Shown here: positions 1-11,600 of the stretch, one piece after another
Layout: each line of letters begins with the position of its first letter
Numbering within the stretch: the first letter of the stretch is position 1
DNA from: Rhodosporidiobolus odoratus
Taxonomy: Eukaryota > Basidiomycota > Microbotryomycetes > Sporidiobolales > Sporidiobolaceae
Assembly: GCA_034387635.1 (NCBI GenBank)
Contig: JAOANU010000035.1
Span: forward strand, 1-46,591
Length of the DNA: 46,591 nt
Direction of reading: 5' to 3'
Notes under the pieces: model-generated
Seen by the model: the letters and a program-made list of their open reading frames with translations, nothing else
The model's database searches: none
Told to the model about the DNA's origin: nothing
Translations under genes and position numbers: made by a program

Positions 1-1123
1 CAGTATCGACCTTCTCTTACCAGCCGTCATCTGTTGGCCTTTTTACGCGGTGGTCATGTCCGACGCAACAACACAAGCAGACATCCACTGTGGCCTAGAA
101 ATGCACATATTGAGTGTGAGCAAAGCAATACCTGGAAGGTCCGCCGTGTTGATCTTCAGTGCATGCGCGCGTAGGTGACGCCGCCGTCACGGTATCTCCC
201 ACTTGAGATCTCGCTTCTCTCTGGTTCGTTTGGGCTATTGTCTGGATGCTGAATGGTGTAAGGGGATTCCTGCCACACCCTGTACGCCTTTCTCTATCCA
301 TCCGCACATTGTCGAGATGGACTGAAGCGAAACTTATCCAAGCATACGGGCGCTTGCGCCGGTACGCTTGACGCTTATGATGAGGAGTCTAAGGGCTGTG
401 CAGCACGCTTGCCCCGCCGCTTTCCCGTGCACTTCCCCATGCGCTTGCTGCGGATTAAGCGTACCATAAAGCGTACGAGCAAGCGGACAAGGAAGCGTAC
501 CCGTCTGGCGGCCCCGGAACAGCATTACGCTAGAGCAGCCAAGCGCTACTACATACCATGCTGAGGTACGCTTCTTCCGCCTTTGCGACTGGTAGAGCAA
601 TCGAGGCATGGGTCGGCAAGCCGAGGAGGAAAAGGTGAAAGAGAACGCGTGCCGCTTCTGGATCGCGCGGGCTGTACTCTGAGGACCAGGAGTGGTTACA
701 AGGGGCTGAGCCTGTCAACAAGCAAGGGAGGCCTTGTCTCGAGCATCCGTTGTCCTGCACACAAGAAGGATGAGAAATAAGCACCTTGCTTTTTCAGTTT
801 CTTCTCCTCTATACTCACTCAGGGTTCATAGGACCTCTGTCAGCGAAGCCCCACCATGAATCCTCGCTACTGACCGGAAGCAACATAACAATGCACATCG
901 TCGTTGCTCGACATGCTCAGTTGCCGTCATTGAACTCCGCCATAACCTAACCTTCCTGTAGACCAATTAGCCGCACATCCAGCTATCGCGCCGCCCAGCT
1001 CGCCTTACTGCAGATGTACCAGAAGGCGTACCTCAGATCATTCTTTGGGGCTGTCCAGACCCTCCTTATCTTGCACATGCCGCCGTCCACCTCTGCCAAG
1101 TTGGGTCACCTTGTACTGGTGAG

Positions 1124-1169
1124 GGTGATTCGCTTGAGAGGTTACTGGTGATCCGCTTGAGAGGTCACT
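1124..1169. repeat. 23-bp tandem duplication
   Basis: Two adjacent 23-bp units, 1124-1146 and 1147-1169, differ at two positions. The shared core is CGCTTGAGAGGT. The repeat lies in gene-poor DNA and no function is evident. Confidence 0.8.
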
Positions 1170-1196
1170 AGCACAACAAGTTTGGAATGGGAAAGG

Positions 1197-1251
1197 AGCG
1201 GGGCGGGCGGGCGGGCGGGGAAGGGGGAGCCGGGGAAGGGGGAGCCAGGGA
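1197..1251. repeat. G-rich tract, possible G-quadruplex
   Basis: A run of GGGCGGGC-type units is followed by two copies of a GGGGAAGGGGGAGCC-like unit. It gives many closely spaced G3-G5 runs on the plus strand, the composition expected of a G-quadruplex-forming sequence. No gene is adjacent. Confidence 0.6.
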
Positions 1252-2734
1252 CGCTAACGGCAGAAAAAGGGAGAAAAGTGCGGTGATCAGCAAGACTGGG
1301 AGGAAGACTGTGTCAAGAGTCCAAGGAGAGGCAGGGGGAACATACAAGTGAAAGCCGGAACTAACTCACCGACCGCCTTGCCCTTGTCTGTTTGTGGAGA
1401 GAGAACAGAAAAGAGTTGAGATTTTCGCGAAGCAAGCGGCACGAAGGCCAATAAGTCGCGGGCAAGGAGAAGAGGGGGCATGAGTCATGATCCGAACAAC
1501 CAGCGTTGATCTGTCAGAGCCGGCAGAAGTGGCCACGAGTGAGTGAAGGTTCTAGCTGTACTTCATGGCTAGGAAATTTCCCCTATATGCCGGAATGTCT
1601 ACCATTGGGTGAAGAGGTGAAAAGACAAGAGTAATGAGGGTTGCTGCATGCAAGCATAGTACGGAGTACTAGAGCCCCTAGTTGAGCTGCCTAGCCTTGT
1701 TTTACCACCAGCAACATGGCAGTCGAGCGCGCGCTTCCCTCTTTGTCTCGTTTTAAGGACTTGAAGTGCGGCTATACACCAGACTCGGAGGTGTGACTGG
1801 CGTAGGGTGCAGCTTTGACACTGATCAAGTAGCATGTGAGCGTGCGAAGCATCGGACGAGATGTGGGATGAGACGGGGGGAGGGAGTCCGGGCGGAGGAA
1901 GACAGAGCAGGCGGCCCTAGCAATGAACAACTGTAGACGAGGGATGCTAGTCAGTACTTGAATGTGGCGCATGTTGGATTGTGAGCCTGAGAGAAGGTCA
2001 TACTGCGATTGTGCAAAAAGTGTGGAAGCAAGTCGCGAAGAAAAAATTGCTGTCCTTCTTCATCGCGTCTACATCCTGAAAAGGAACTCGGACGCACCCA
2101 ACGAGCCTCCTGGTACTCCTACGCATATGCGCGCACGCCCACGCATCTCCAGAGAGCCCTCAAAGCGCGTAGCACCTGGTACGCCTATTCGTACGCTTGC
2201 CCGTCCGCCTGGGCGTACCCTTGTCACGGCCCCCAAGCGTTGTACGCACTGCCACCCCCGCAGGCGTATGTACAATCTCGTAGGCCTTCGCTTGTAGGCG
2301 GCGCGGTACGCTTCTCGACGTTCAGGATGGTGCGGTCGGATAAGACGTGGACAGAATCGCGGACGCTTGGCGCTGGTGGAATGAAGTGTTTCTGAGAGGG
2401 TGTAGTAGACCGAATATTGAGGCAATCGATGCAGCACTTCTCGAGATACTAAGCAAGCGTACGGGTAAGCGTCAATTTGGGTTGACCGGTTGACCGCCGC
2501 CGTCATGATGCGAATCTCTTTTTCAATCTTCTTCCGCACGTCGATTACTGCGAATCGCTACAGGAGTCGCCCAGTGTGCTTTATAAGCTGCCCATACACT
2601 ATCACAGCCGCCTCAGTCCCGCTCGTCTGCTCGATTATCGGGTTCACCTGCACGCCACTCTCACCTCCATCGCTACTTCTGTCGACCTCGTCCCGTTCAA
2701 ACGCCTTGCACACCATCGGATTCCACAGAGCGCC

Positions 2735-4503
2735 ATGGCAGCCCTCAGCAAGGCCGCTCAGAAGAAAGTCTCGCTCTATTCCTCACAACTCTCCTCTGGC
2801 ACTCCCTTCCCTCAATGGCCGCATCCTACTGCAGATGAGGCACAGCAAGTCTGCGACCTGCTCGCAAGCGTACACGGCATGCCTGAGAGGCCCAAGGAGC
2901 TTGTAGATCGGGAGAACGCACCGGCCGGATGTGGACAAGTGCCAAGCGTCCTGGATGCATTGGTAAGGACAATCTTGAGCCAAAACACAACAAGGTACGC
3001 TCATACTCTCCAGCCAGTTTCTTCGTCCCATCACTCACCCTGCGTCACCACGACAGTAAAAATTCGACCGCGGCAAAACGGTCTCTCGACGCCGTCTACG
3101 GTCGCGCCAATTATCGAGCTGTCTTGCAGGGCAGTCCCGAGAAGCTTGAGGATGCGATCAGATGCGGCGGGTTGGCCAAGAACAAGGCGAAGGCGATTCT
3201 GGGCGTGCTAAAGAGATGTGAGGAACGGAATAAGGCAGAGGGGCGGGAAGGAGAAGACCTCGAACTCGGGTGGGTGCGTGAAATGGTGCGTCCCTCAACG
3301 AGCATCTTCGTCCGCCCGCCATCAAGGTTCTGATCAAGCGCTCTTTGCCCGCCTCGCCCGTGTTTCACACGCAGAACGACGAAGACGCGATGAAAGAACT
3401 CATTTCATTCGACCTCGTCGGAATCAGTACGTACCCTTTCCCCTTCTCCCTTCTCCCTTCACCTGGTCGCCCCCTTTCCCCTTCGACAGTCCCGTGCTTG
3501 TAGTCCCCCTCATACCGATACTTCTTCGCGCAAAACAGAAACCGCCTCTTGCGTCCTCCTCTTCTGCCTCGGTCGCGACTCCTTCGCGGTTGATACGTGA
3601 GCTCTGATTCCACATCGTCGCATACCCCGCACTCACGAATCAACGTGCAGCCACGTCCACCGCATCACTCAGTCTCTGGGCTGGCTTCCTTCCAACGGAT
3701 CCGTCTACACCTCATCTCCGACTTCTCCTTCATCTGACGACAACGAACCCACCTATGCTCGACGCACCAGCACGACGACTCCTCCGACGCGCGATCAAAC
3801 CTTCTACCACCTCGACGCGCTTCTTCCCCCGCACCTCAAGTACCCACTGCACTCGCTCCTCGTCCGGCATGGGCGCGGATGCGTCAAGTGCTCTGCCAAC
3901 GGAGTCACAAGCCAGGACTTCGTCAACACTTGCCCCATCGAGCATCTCGTGCACAAGAAGAAAGGGCAAGGCAGCAAGAAGGGGAAGCGGAAGGCGGCTG
4001 ATATGGTCGCGGAGGGAGACGAGGAGGAGGTGCCGGTCAAGGATGATGAGGGCCACATTGTCGGTTCCGCCTCCGCTTGCCCCGACAAGAAACCCGTCTT
4101 CCACACCAGGCCGGACGTGACGCAAGAACAGATCGAAACGGTCGGCGTCGCCGCAGACAAGCCGGTCAAACTCGAGGACGATCTCGGTCTACTGCCAACA
4201 AACTCGACCGATTCGCCTAGGCGCTCTACGCGGTCTCGCACAGTGACGGCCAAGCGCGTCAAGTACGAGGAACGCTCAAGCAGCGTGGAGGAAGAAAGCG
4301 AGGAGGAGAAGCCAAAGCCAAAGCAAGGCAAGCCGCAACGCGGTCTTTCTTCCAGGGCGAAGGCGACTAAGCGCTCTGTAGCGGCAGCAGGGAACTTGCC
4401 GAAGGCGAAAGCGCGCGCAGACGAGAGCAGCGTAGACCGGGACGAAGCGGAGATGAGCGGGCGCATTTGGGTCACGGGCGAAATGCACGGGATGGAGGCA
4501 TGA
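2735..4503 (+). CDS. HhH-GPD DNA glycosylase (endonuclease III-like)
   Basis: Base-excision-repair DNA glycosylase, presumably nuclear. Four introns give a consistent protein: exons about 2735-2994, 3057-3285, 3375-3426, 3539-3596 and 3651-4503. Exon 1 ends in SQNTT, which joins SKNS as in Nth-type enzymes. After the third junction the protein reads NDEDAMKEL, then the helix-hairpin-helix LVGIKTASCVLLF with the catalytic-type Lys, then FAVDTHVHRITQSLGW with the catalytic Asp. A cysteine region follows (GCVKC, later NTCPIEHL), then a Lys-rich and acidic tail with NLS-like KKGKRKAA that is disordered in character. The classical C-X6-C-X2-C-X5-C iron-sulfur loop is not present in that form. The start is the ATG in good context (GCCATGG); an upstream in-frame ATG at 2576 gives a non-conserved leader. 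The gene converges with the next one. Confidence 0.85.
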
Positions 4504-4783
4504 GATGGCGTTGTACTGCTTGCAAGGTTGAGGCTTGTGCGTCTCCCTCATGCGCGTCCGTGATTGTTTCCCCGAGTTTGCGGTAGCTGCAAGCTATGGT
4601 GCGAAAGCGATCGAGTGTACACCCGAAGAGGCCACTCCCAAGTGTGAACAACATAGCCTCTCTCACACCTTGCTGTCAGGTGCACAAAAACAGCCTACAA
4701 GCAGGACACAACGTATAACACAACGCCGAAAGCGCTATATACCATTAAGCGCTCTCAGCAGTCTCTTCCCGACACAGACCAGT

Positions 4784-6013
4784 TTAGGCCCAAGTCAGGG
4801 CCAGGCCTGCCGCCGCACATCCTGTCAAGAAAGCTCCGAGCCTTGCCATGATCTGGCGGTGCGCCGCAGAGCTCGCACCCTGCGCGCTACCGTAGTCGAT
4901 CCCACCAACTCCGATCGAGGTCGTTGTAGGATAGCCTTGCGAAGGGATGCCTGCACACGAGACTCGCTGCGGTCAGATACCCCGCTTAGCTCTGGGTTAG
5001 AGTGATAGGATCGGGGAAAGAAAAAACCGAGAGCGTACCGTTGTACGTGTAGGGGATCCCGGCGGAACTGTGCGAAGCAGCCACGCCGCCTAGAAGCGCC
5101 CCACCAAAGCCACATACGTTGCGGATCCCGTCGAGGCTGTGCGGAGGTAGATCCGAGTGAGTGCCATCGTGCGGTAGTGCTGGAATGCGTGAGAAAACAT
5201 GAGGGAAGAAGCCATCCTACATCGAAGAGGCGTTTTGCTCAGACGTTACACCCAGGAATTGCTCGCATTGATTGGTCTGTCATGGTCGCAAGGTTAGTTC
5301 TCGCGTTCTGATGCACGTGATGGAGGTCTACCCGGACTTGTACGAAGCAGTCTACACATTGAGGGTCTGCAAAAATGGATGGACAAGAAAACCTCGTCAG
5401 AACACCGGCCGCCGGAGAAGCGTAGGGCGACACACGCACAGGCTGAGCTGAACGTCTCAGTGCAGGCGCACTTGATCACGGATACAAAGCTGAGTGGGTT
5501 GTCTGTGCGCGATTGCATGAGCACTGCCGCAACGAAGAGGCAGAAAAACAAGTTGCTCACAGATCATCTAGGAGGGTCCACCCCTGATATCAGCTAGCCA
5601 GCTAGCCGAGTAAAAGAGTGTACCGACGCACGTTCTTCCAGTCCTGCTTGGCGGGAGACGCTTGAGTGTCCGGAACGAGATATGCCAAGCTCATCGGGGA
5701 CGGGACGCACCTGAAAAGCTGGCGCGGCGTCGGCGCAGCTCGAGATACTGCTCCATTCAGGCTCACAAGCTGCTCGCTATGATCGGGTCAGCGCAATTTC
5801 AACGACACAGCTCGAAGGTGAAGGACGGGTTAGGTCCAACCAGACTGAGGACGCACCGACGCAAGATGGGATATCGGAACGGAAGTACGGCACATCTCCA
5901 GGCTGGTAGTCCCGTATGGCGAGGTCGGGTGAGGTGGGAGTCGGACGGGGCAAGGCATCGATCAGGTTGAAGAGGCTGAAGAGGGGCGGAAGGAAAAGGA
6001 GAGAGCGGAGCAT
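4784..6013 (-). CDS. GPI-anchored cysteine-rich secreted protein (CFEM-like)
   Basis: Probable cell-surface protein. The chosen ATG (6013) begins a clear signal peptide, MLRSLLFLPPLFSLFNLIDA. Spliced exons give a cysteine domain: IPSC-VAAC-EPEWSSISSC, then DWKNCSC, then PQCVDCFVQ and NQCEQFLGV. The last exons give a small-residue region and a typical GPI-anchor end: SAQGASSAAH followed by a hydrophobic tail ending LTGCAAAGLALTWA and a stop at 4784. The Cys order resembles CFEM modules (C-X3-C ... C-X-C ... C-X2-C), but the spacing does not match strictly and I could not find the family Asp. One internal junction (about 5440-5520) does not close in frame by eye, so that exon pair is uncertain. 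The gene lies tandem with and downstream of the PWWP gene. Confidence 0.65.
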
Positions 6014-6371
6014 AGCGAGTCGTGAGGTCGTGATGGACTCGTAAGTAGCAGAAGAAGTGATACAGATGTCCGATTCAGCCCGCACAGACTGTAAGCTCAG
6101 GACTCCTGTTGATCAGCGAGTGAAGGGGTCGAGGCTGCGACATGGTCTGCAGCTGAACTTTGTCGTGAACCAAGCGTTCAGCGACTCGTGGCACACTGAG
6201 CGGCACGGTAGACCATCGGCGAAGAGGCAAGTTGAGAAGGCCCAAATCCCCTCGTTTCCGACAAGACTAAACCGAACTGCACTTCGACTGCGACACCAAT
6301 ACCTGCGGAGGCTCTTGCTTAGTACATGTCCTATCAAGCAGTCTCGATATGCCTATCAACGTACCTCAAGC

Positions 6372-8421
6372 TCACCACCCCCTCAACTCCTTTGCGACCC
6401 TCTTCCGCTCCTTCTCCGCCGCTATGCGGGTCTCGAGGTCGGTAGGGTGGGAGTACCAATCTCGTAGGCTGTCGTGTCAAGCGCACATCGTACGTATGAC
6501 GGCGCCCAACGAAGTTGATCAGTTACTGCAGCTGCGAGAGCATCCGACAAGCGCAGGAGGAAGGAGGCAGGAAGGGTGAAAGTGCACGCACGCCTCCGAA
6601 TCCCTGATCAAGCGAGCAGCTTCAACCAAGTCAGCCCTATACTTGACCCAACTGCTCGGTGGTGGATTCTGGTAGACGCCAGCGTCAATCTCGTCGAGTT
6701 CGGGGAGGGTAACGGGGCGGATTTGAGAGGGTGAAGGTGGGAGCCAGCGACTTCACAGGGAGACACGGGACGATAGCGAAGGTGAGCCACATGGTCAGCG
6801 CACAAGTAGAGGACAAGGGACGGGAACGCGGCTTACTGGTCTGCACCGCTCGGGATGCTTTTCACAAGGTACGCGCCTTTTACGCGCTTTCCCTGTGTAG
6901 TCGGTGGGGCGGTAGAGGGTTCCAGGACCTATATGCAAGGGGTAGTCAGCCAGCTGTAGGTTACGAACACGGGTGAAAGGCGGAGATCAGGGAAGCAGGG
7001 GGACCGCAACGCACCACCGAAGGGAAGAACGAGTAGTTGGGATATTTGGCGAGCACCGCTTCGCCAGGTTTGAACCTCGATTCACCCTCTCCCTCAACCT
7101 CGCCCTCAACTTCGCTCTTCTCGTCCTTCCCTCCATTCTCGTCCTCAAAGTCCGAAGCGAGTTCATCAATCTCTTCTTCCTCCGTCACGGCGACCGGCGG
7201 TTTCTTCTTGCGCTTCAAATCCCTTGCAGGTTTTGGACCGGAGGCGGTTGAGGCAGGCGCGGTATAGTGGTGCGATCCATCGTCCTCCTCCTCTTCTGTT
7301 TCGCCGAACGTGAGGTTCTTGGGAAGTTTTCGTTTTCGCTGCGGTCTCCCGCTCGTGCTAGCCTTCATCTCCGGGGGCATGTAGACTTCTCCCGCTCCCT
7401 TGGCCTTGACGACGCCCTGAAGGGTCCTTTTTGGCTGGGCGGACGACGAAGTAGAAATCGAGGCTCGAGGCTTCTTCGCACGAGGTTTGGGAAGCGCACC
7501 GGCAGCTGGAGGTGGCGCGAAGGAAGACGGAAGCGGAGCGGGCGAAGAGGTAGATGCGGAAGAATCGAAGGCAGATGACGCAAGACCAGACATGCGGGCG
7601 GCGAAAGCGGAAGCTTTGCTCGCACTGCTATCGAACGCGAGAGAGGAGGGAGGCGCGGACGGGAAGGAGAGGGCCGAGGGAGAGATGAACATGGTCTGGT
7701 GAGGTTCGGCTTCACTCGTCAAAGGAACTGAGAGGTCGGAAGCGGAAGCGAAAGGATAGATCGGCTGGTTCAGAGAGGAAGGTGGGAGGGCGAGCGAGGA
7801 AGGAGGACGAGAGGCAGGTTGTACAATACCGTATGGCCGAGGGGACGCCATCCTGCAGAACCATTGGTCTGGGATCAGCGTGGATTAAGGCTAGAATGGA
7901 AGGGGAAGAAAAGGAACGTACGCCGACTCGGGACGTTCAGGCGGCAACTCGCCCAGCATCACCACCCTAATTGCTCGCAGCCAGTCAAGTACTCCAGCGA
8001 GTCCATCCCAGGCCTCGTCTCGGCCCTCCCGGTTACCCTCACCCTCAAGCGTTTCAACCTCGAAACAACCCTTTGCGAGTTCCTCTGCTCCAGTTTGAAC
8101 GAAGGACCGGAGCAAGGCTAGGGCCTGCTCCTTCTCCGGGTGTGAGAGTGCCCAGGTAATCCCCTCGTTATGCTGAGTCGTAATGCGCACTTGTCGCCGC
8201 AGTCCTTCCCAAGTGAGTTCGTCGAGTATCGGCTCGTGTGGTGAGGAAGACGCAGTGTAGTCTTGCGAGTCGACTTCTGATTGTAACATACGGAGCAGTC
8301 TAGCTATCAGTGAAGTGTAATGCGACAAGATTGGATTTGTAGTCGACGGTGGGGAATCGGAAGTACTGCCATCAACTGCCGTACGAGACAGCCCCAAAGG
8401 TGTAGAGGCAGTCGCAGCCAT
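6372..8421 (-). CDS. PWWP-domain protein
   Basis: Likely chromatin reader in the nucleus. Exon 1 (8421 to about 7922) encodes a helical N-terminal region (TSLIARLLRMLQSEV, then LDELTWEGLRRQV). A 69-nt intron (7853-7921) joins it in frame to a Ser/Pro-rich middle segment with basic patches (GRPQRKRKLPKN, DLKRKKKPP) and acidic runs (EEEEDD). The PWWP core follows: FKPGEAVLAKYPNYSFFPSV, intron, then GAYLVKSIPSGADHRWLPPS. The PWWP motif itself is degenerate (SFFP). The final exon is helical and charged (LETRIAAEKERKRVAKELRGW, stop at 6372). An internal ATG at 7851 could be mistaken for the start, but the upstream exon splices to it in frame. The gene sits 195 bp downstream of the helicase on the same strand. 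Confidence 0.8.
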
Positions 8422-8616
8422 CGCGGCAACCTAAGCAAGAAAGACCAGGTCAAGGTGGAGGACGAAGCGGAAGAAAGAGAAAGAGAAAAGAATTGGCAAC
8501 GCCGATGCTGCACAGACTTGCGACAGATGTACTCAGTATCAAGCCTGTATCGTTTTTAGTATCACGAGGAGGGGCACACGTTGCCTCCCTGCCTCCCTCC
8601 ATTCTACGACTCGCCT

Positions 8617-11600
8617 TCAGCCCCTCCTCCAATTCCCACTCGAGCTCCCTCCTCTCCCTCCTCCGCCGAATCCTCCCCTTCCTCCTGCGCCTCCGCCCTG
8701 ATACCCACCACCGCCACCGCCACCGCCAACGTGACCACCCTGCGACGGAGGACCCATCGAACTGCCCGGCCTCGAGCCATACGGCGTCGATCCCGCCGAC
8801 GACGAAGCGAACCGACTCCCTCCACTTCCGCCCCCTAGATTAGACATGCCAAACCCGCTCGGCGGCGTCGCATGGTTTGAACTCGATCCCGGTCCCGCAC
8901 TCGCCGAAAGCGTGGCGAAAGAAGGTGTCTGAGGACGAGACGAGGCGGCACTGCCCACCGGGCCCAGAGACTGGTTGTACGAGTTGAGCAGTTGAACGAC
9001 GTTGCTAGTGAGTCGATCGAGATCTTTGATTTCGGTTTCCGACAGAGTAGGGTCGCTGAGATCGACGGCTTCTTCATCCGCCTCGGCTTCGTCCTCGTCG
9101 TCCTGCTCAAACTGCCGACCTCGGCCTTGCTCGTGCGGTCGTTGTTGCTCTGGTTGTTGTAATTGGCCTTGACCAGGACGACCGTTCGACTGAGGGTTCC
9201 GACCACGATTGATGGCGACACCGAGACCTTCGAAGACACGGAGCAGCGAGTAGTCGAGGATGGATTTGAGGCGGCCAACGTCGTCGAGCGTGGTGAAGCC
9301 GGAGGAGGAAGAAGGGACAATGGGCAACCAGCCGTCGCATTCAAGACCGGCGTCGACGACCTGGAGGTGGTATGCTCCAAAGAGCATGTAACCAAGCGGG
9401 TCGAGCTGCAGTCGAGGGACATCATCAGTCTGACCCAGTAAGACAAGGTTGGGAGTACCGACGCACCTTGGTCGTTGCCCTCAAGAACGTCTGCCCCTCC
9501 TGCTTACCGCCCATTGCGCCCGTTTTACTCTTCTCGCCGAACGCATACAGCTGCTTCGAAGAAGTGATGGCGAGATCGGAAGCCTTCTCGTTCTTGCGAG
9601 AGTTAACAGACGAGGGGTGGATCGCGCAGGACTGCAAGTGTATAAGCGACGCAGGTTAGCACTTGAACGGCAGAGACCGGGGCCGAGATCCGACCGGGGA
9701 ACGAGGGACGCAAGTTGGCAAACTTACCTTGTCCTGACTCGTCCTCAGTCCCTTCTCGCTGACCCTGATCGCAAAGTTGGGCGCCAAAGCCGCCGCGATC
9801 AGCGCCGACAACAACGGCAACGAGTGTCCATTCTCATTCAGATGCGGCGGAATGACAGCATGTCGGCCCCTGAATCTCCCACCAAAGCGAGGCTGCGGAG
9901 CCTGCTGGCCTCCACCGGAAATCTGGAGGACACCGGCGCGGTCGAGGGAGGAGACGAGGTGGTCTTTGATTTTTTGGATGAGAAGGAGAGTCGGCTTCGA
10001 GAGGAAATTGTCGCGGCAGAATGAATTCGCGGCCTACAGATATCGCAGCACACAGGTCAGCTGATTGTCCTGTCTGGCTCAAGAAGATGAGGACGAGAAA
10101 AAAAAAACCACGTACGACGAAGTTTCCCTGACCTTGCAAGTCCCACCAAGCGTTGTAAGCCTTCAGAATCGCAAACGCGTCACTCCTGAACTCTTGCGGC
10201 GCCCATGAGTTCTTGACCCGGTCTGCCTCAACCTTCATCAAGGGCGGGCTGAGGAACGGATCCCGGTTGGTCAGGATGGCGGCCAAGGTGAGGGTCTGGT
10301 CGAGGCAGCGGAAGAAGGAACCGAGGAGGCAGAGTTTGCCGATCGCGGCTTCGACCGGTAATTGGAGGAGGACTCGACCGAGGGAGGTGAGCTTCTCATC
10401 GGCGTCGATGGCTCCGACGTGAAGGAGTGTCTCGAGCGCGGCAGTGATACGCTGTCGTTCGGGTGGTTGGATGGTTGCCGAAAGAACATCTTCGACATTC
10501 AGTCCCGGCAGTTGCAGGCCTGTGACGTGCATGGCCGTAGAGGCAAGGTCGGTTCGGAGCATCTCAACCGTCTGGTGAATGTCCATCGCTTTGAAGCGAG
10601 CGTTCGAGACGATACCGTAGTACTCTCCGGGGCGGTGGCGACCTGCACGACCGGCACGCTGAAGAACATTCGAGGTACCCGTCCACGCCGAGACGAGCTG
10701 CGACAAGCGCCGCTCCGGGTCGTAGCGCTTCTCCTTGCACTTAGCAGAGTCGACAACAAAGACGACGTCGGGGATAGTGACGGAGGTTTCAGCAATGTTG
10801 GTTGAGAGGACGATGCGACGAATGCCAGCGGCAGGAGGCTCAAATACGGCCTGCTGCTCGGCGATAGGAATGGTAGAGTGAAGGACGTGGATCTCAATAT
10901 TGCGAGAGTTGAAGTCGATGTCGAGTAGGGGGAAGCGGGAACGGTCAAGAAGGATGTTGCGAACGGCTTGGATCTCGTCCCATCCAGGAAGGAAAACGAG
11001 AACGTGGCCGTCGTCGGAGCGGGAGAGGACGTGGGCGATGATGAGGGCGAGGAGAGGGTAAGGCATGTCGAGACTGTCGATCTCGCCAACGGGCTTGCCG
11101 GTGCGAGGGTCGACAGGGATGGCGGGCACGAGTTCGCGCTGGAGATAGGGACCGACAGACTTTTCCTGGAAGACCCAGCCACCGCGGTTCTGCGGCAGCC
11201 GGAGCGCCTGGAGTTCTTGCACGACCTCGTCGAGCCAGCGCTTTTCGACGGGGAAGGAGCGACCTGCAATCGACGAGCCTTATCAGTTTCGGCAGATGCG
11301 ATACTTCGGTGGCAGACAGCATACCGGGGACCTCGATGACAGGAGCGAGTCGGCCGTCGTCCGGGTCTTGGAAGTACTCGGTGAAGAGTCGAGGGTCGAT
11401 CGTGGCCGACCTACGGCGAACCGGAGTGTCAGTAAAGGCAGATGAACGATTCAGCGGACGGCAGGCATTGCATCGTCTGGGATAGAGAAGAGAACGCACA
11501 TCAAGACGACCTTGATCTCCTTCTTTCCCCTCTTCCTCCTCTCCAGCAGCAACCGCCTCAGCACGAACAGCAATAGATCCGTATCGACATCCCTCTCGTG

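Larger units (their letters stand above)
1..2734. other. Gene-poor left flank
   Basis: No reading frame here resembles a known protein, and none can be chained into exons with good splice sites. The longest frame (156 codons, minus strand, 2069-2539) is made largely of Arg/Gly/Pro-rich translation of the GCGTAC-rich stretch and looks non-coding. Visible sequence features are the AAGCGTAC octamer cluster, a 23-bp tandem duplication and a G-rich tract, each listed separately. The last few hundred bases are presumably the promoter and 5' UTR of the glycosylase gene. Confidence 0.6.
362..2873. repeat. Cluster of AAGCGTAC octamers
   Basis: The octamer AAGCGTAC or its complement GTACGCTT occurs at 362, 457, 469, 493, 566, 2191, 2306, 2455 and 2866 (first base given). 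There are also near-matches such as GGCGTACC (about 1026) and TGGTACGCC (about 2178). Nine copies in about 2.5 kb is far above the chance expectation of well under one. Both orientations are present and the spacing is irregular, so this is not a simple tandem array. The last copy lies in glycosylase exon 1. It could be a transcription-factor site cluster or the remains of an older repeat. Confidence 0.6.

Noticed and set aside
2069..2539. Minus-strand frame of 156 codons in the left flank
   Set aside because: Repeat-driven Arg/Gly-rich translation over the octamer-rich stretch, with no domain.
7851..7853. Start of the PWWP protein at the ATG at 7851
   Set aside because: An upstream exon of about 500 nt splices precisely in frame to this codon through a 69-nt intron, so 8421 is the better start.
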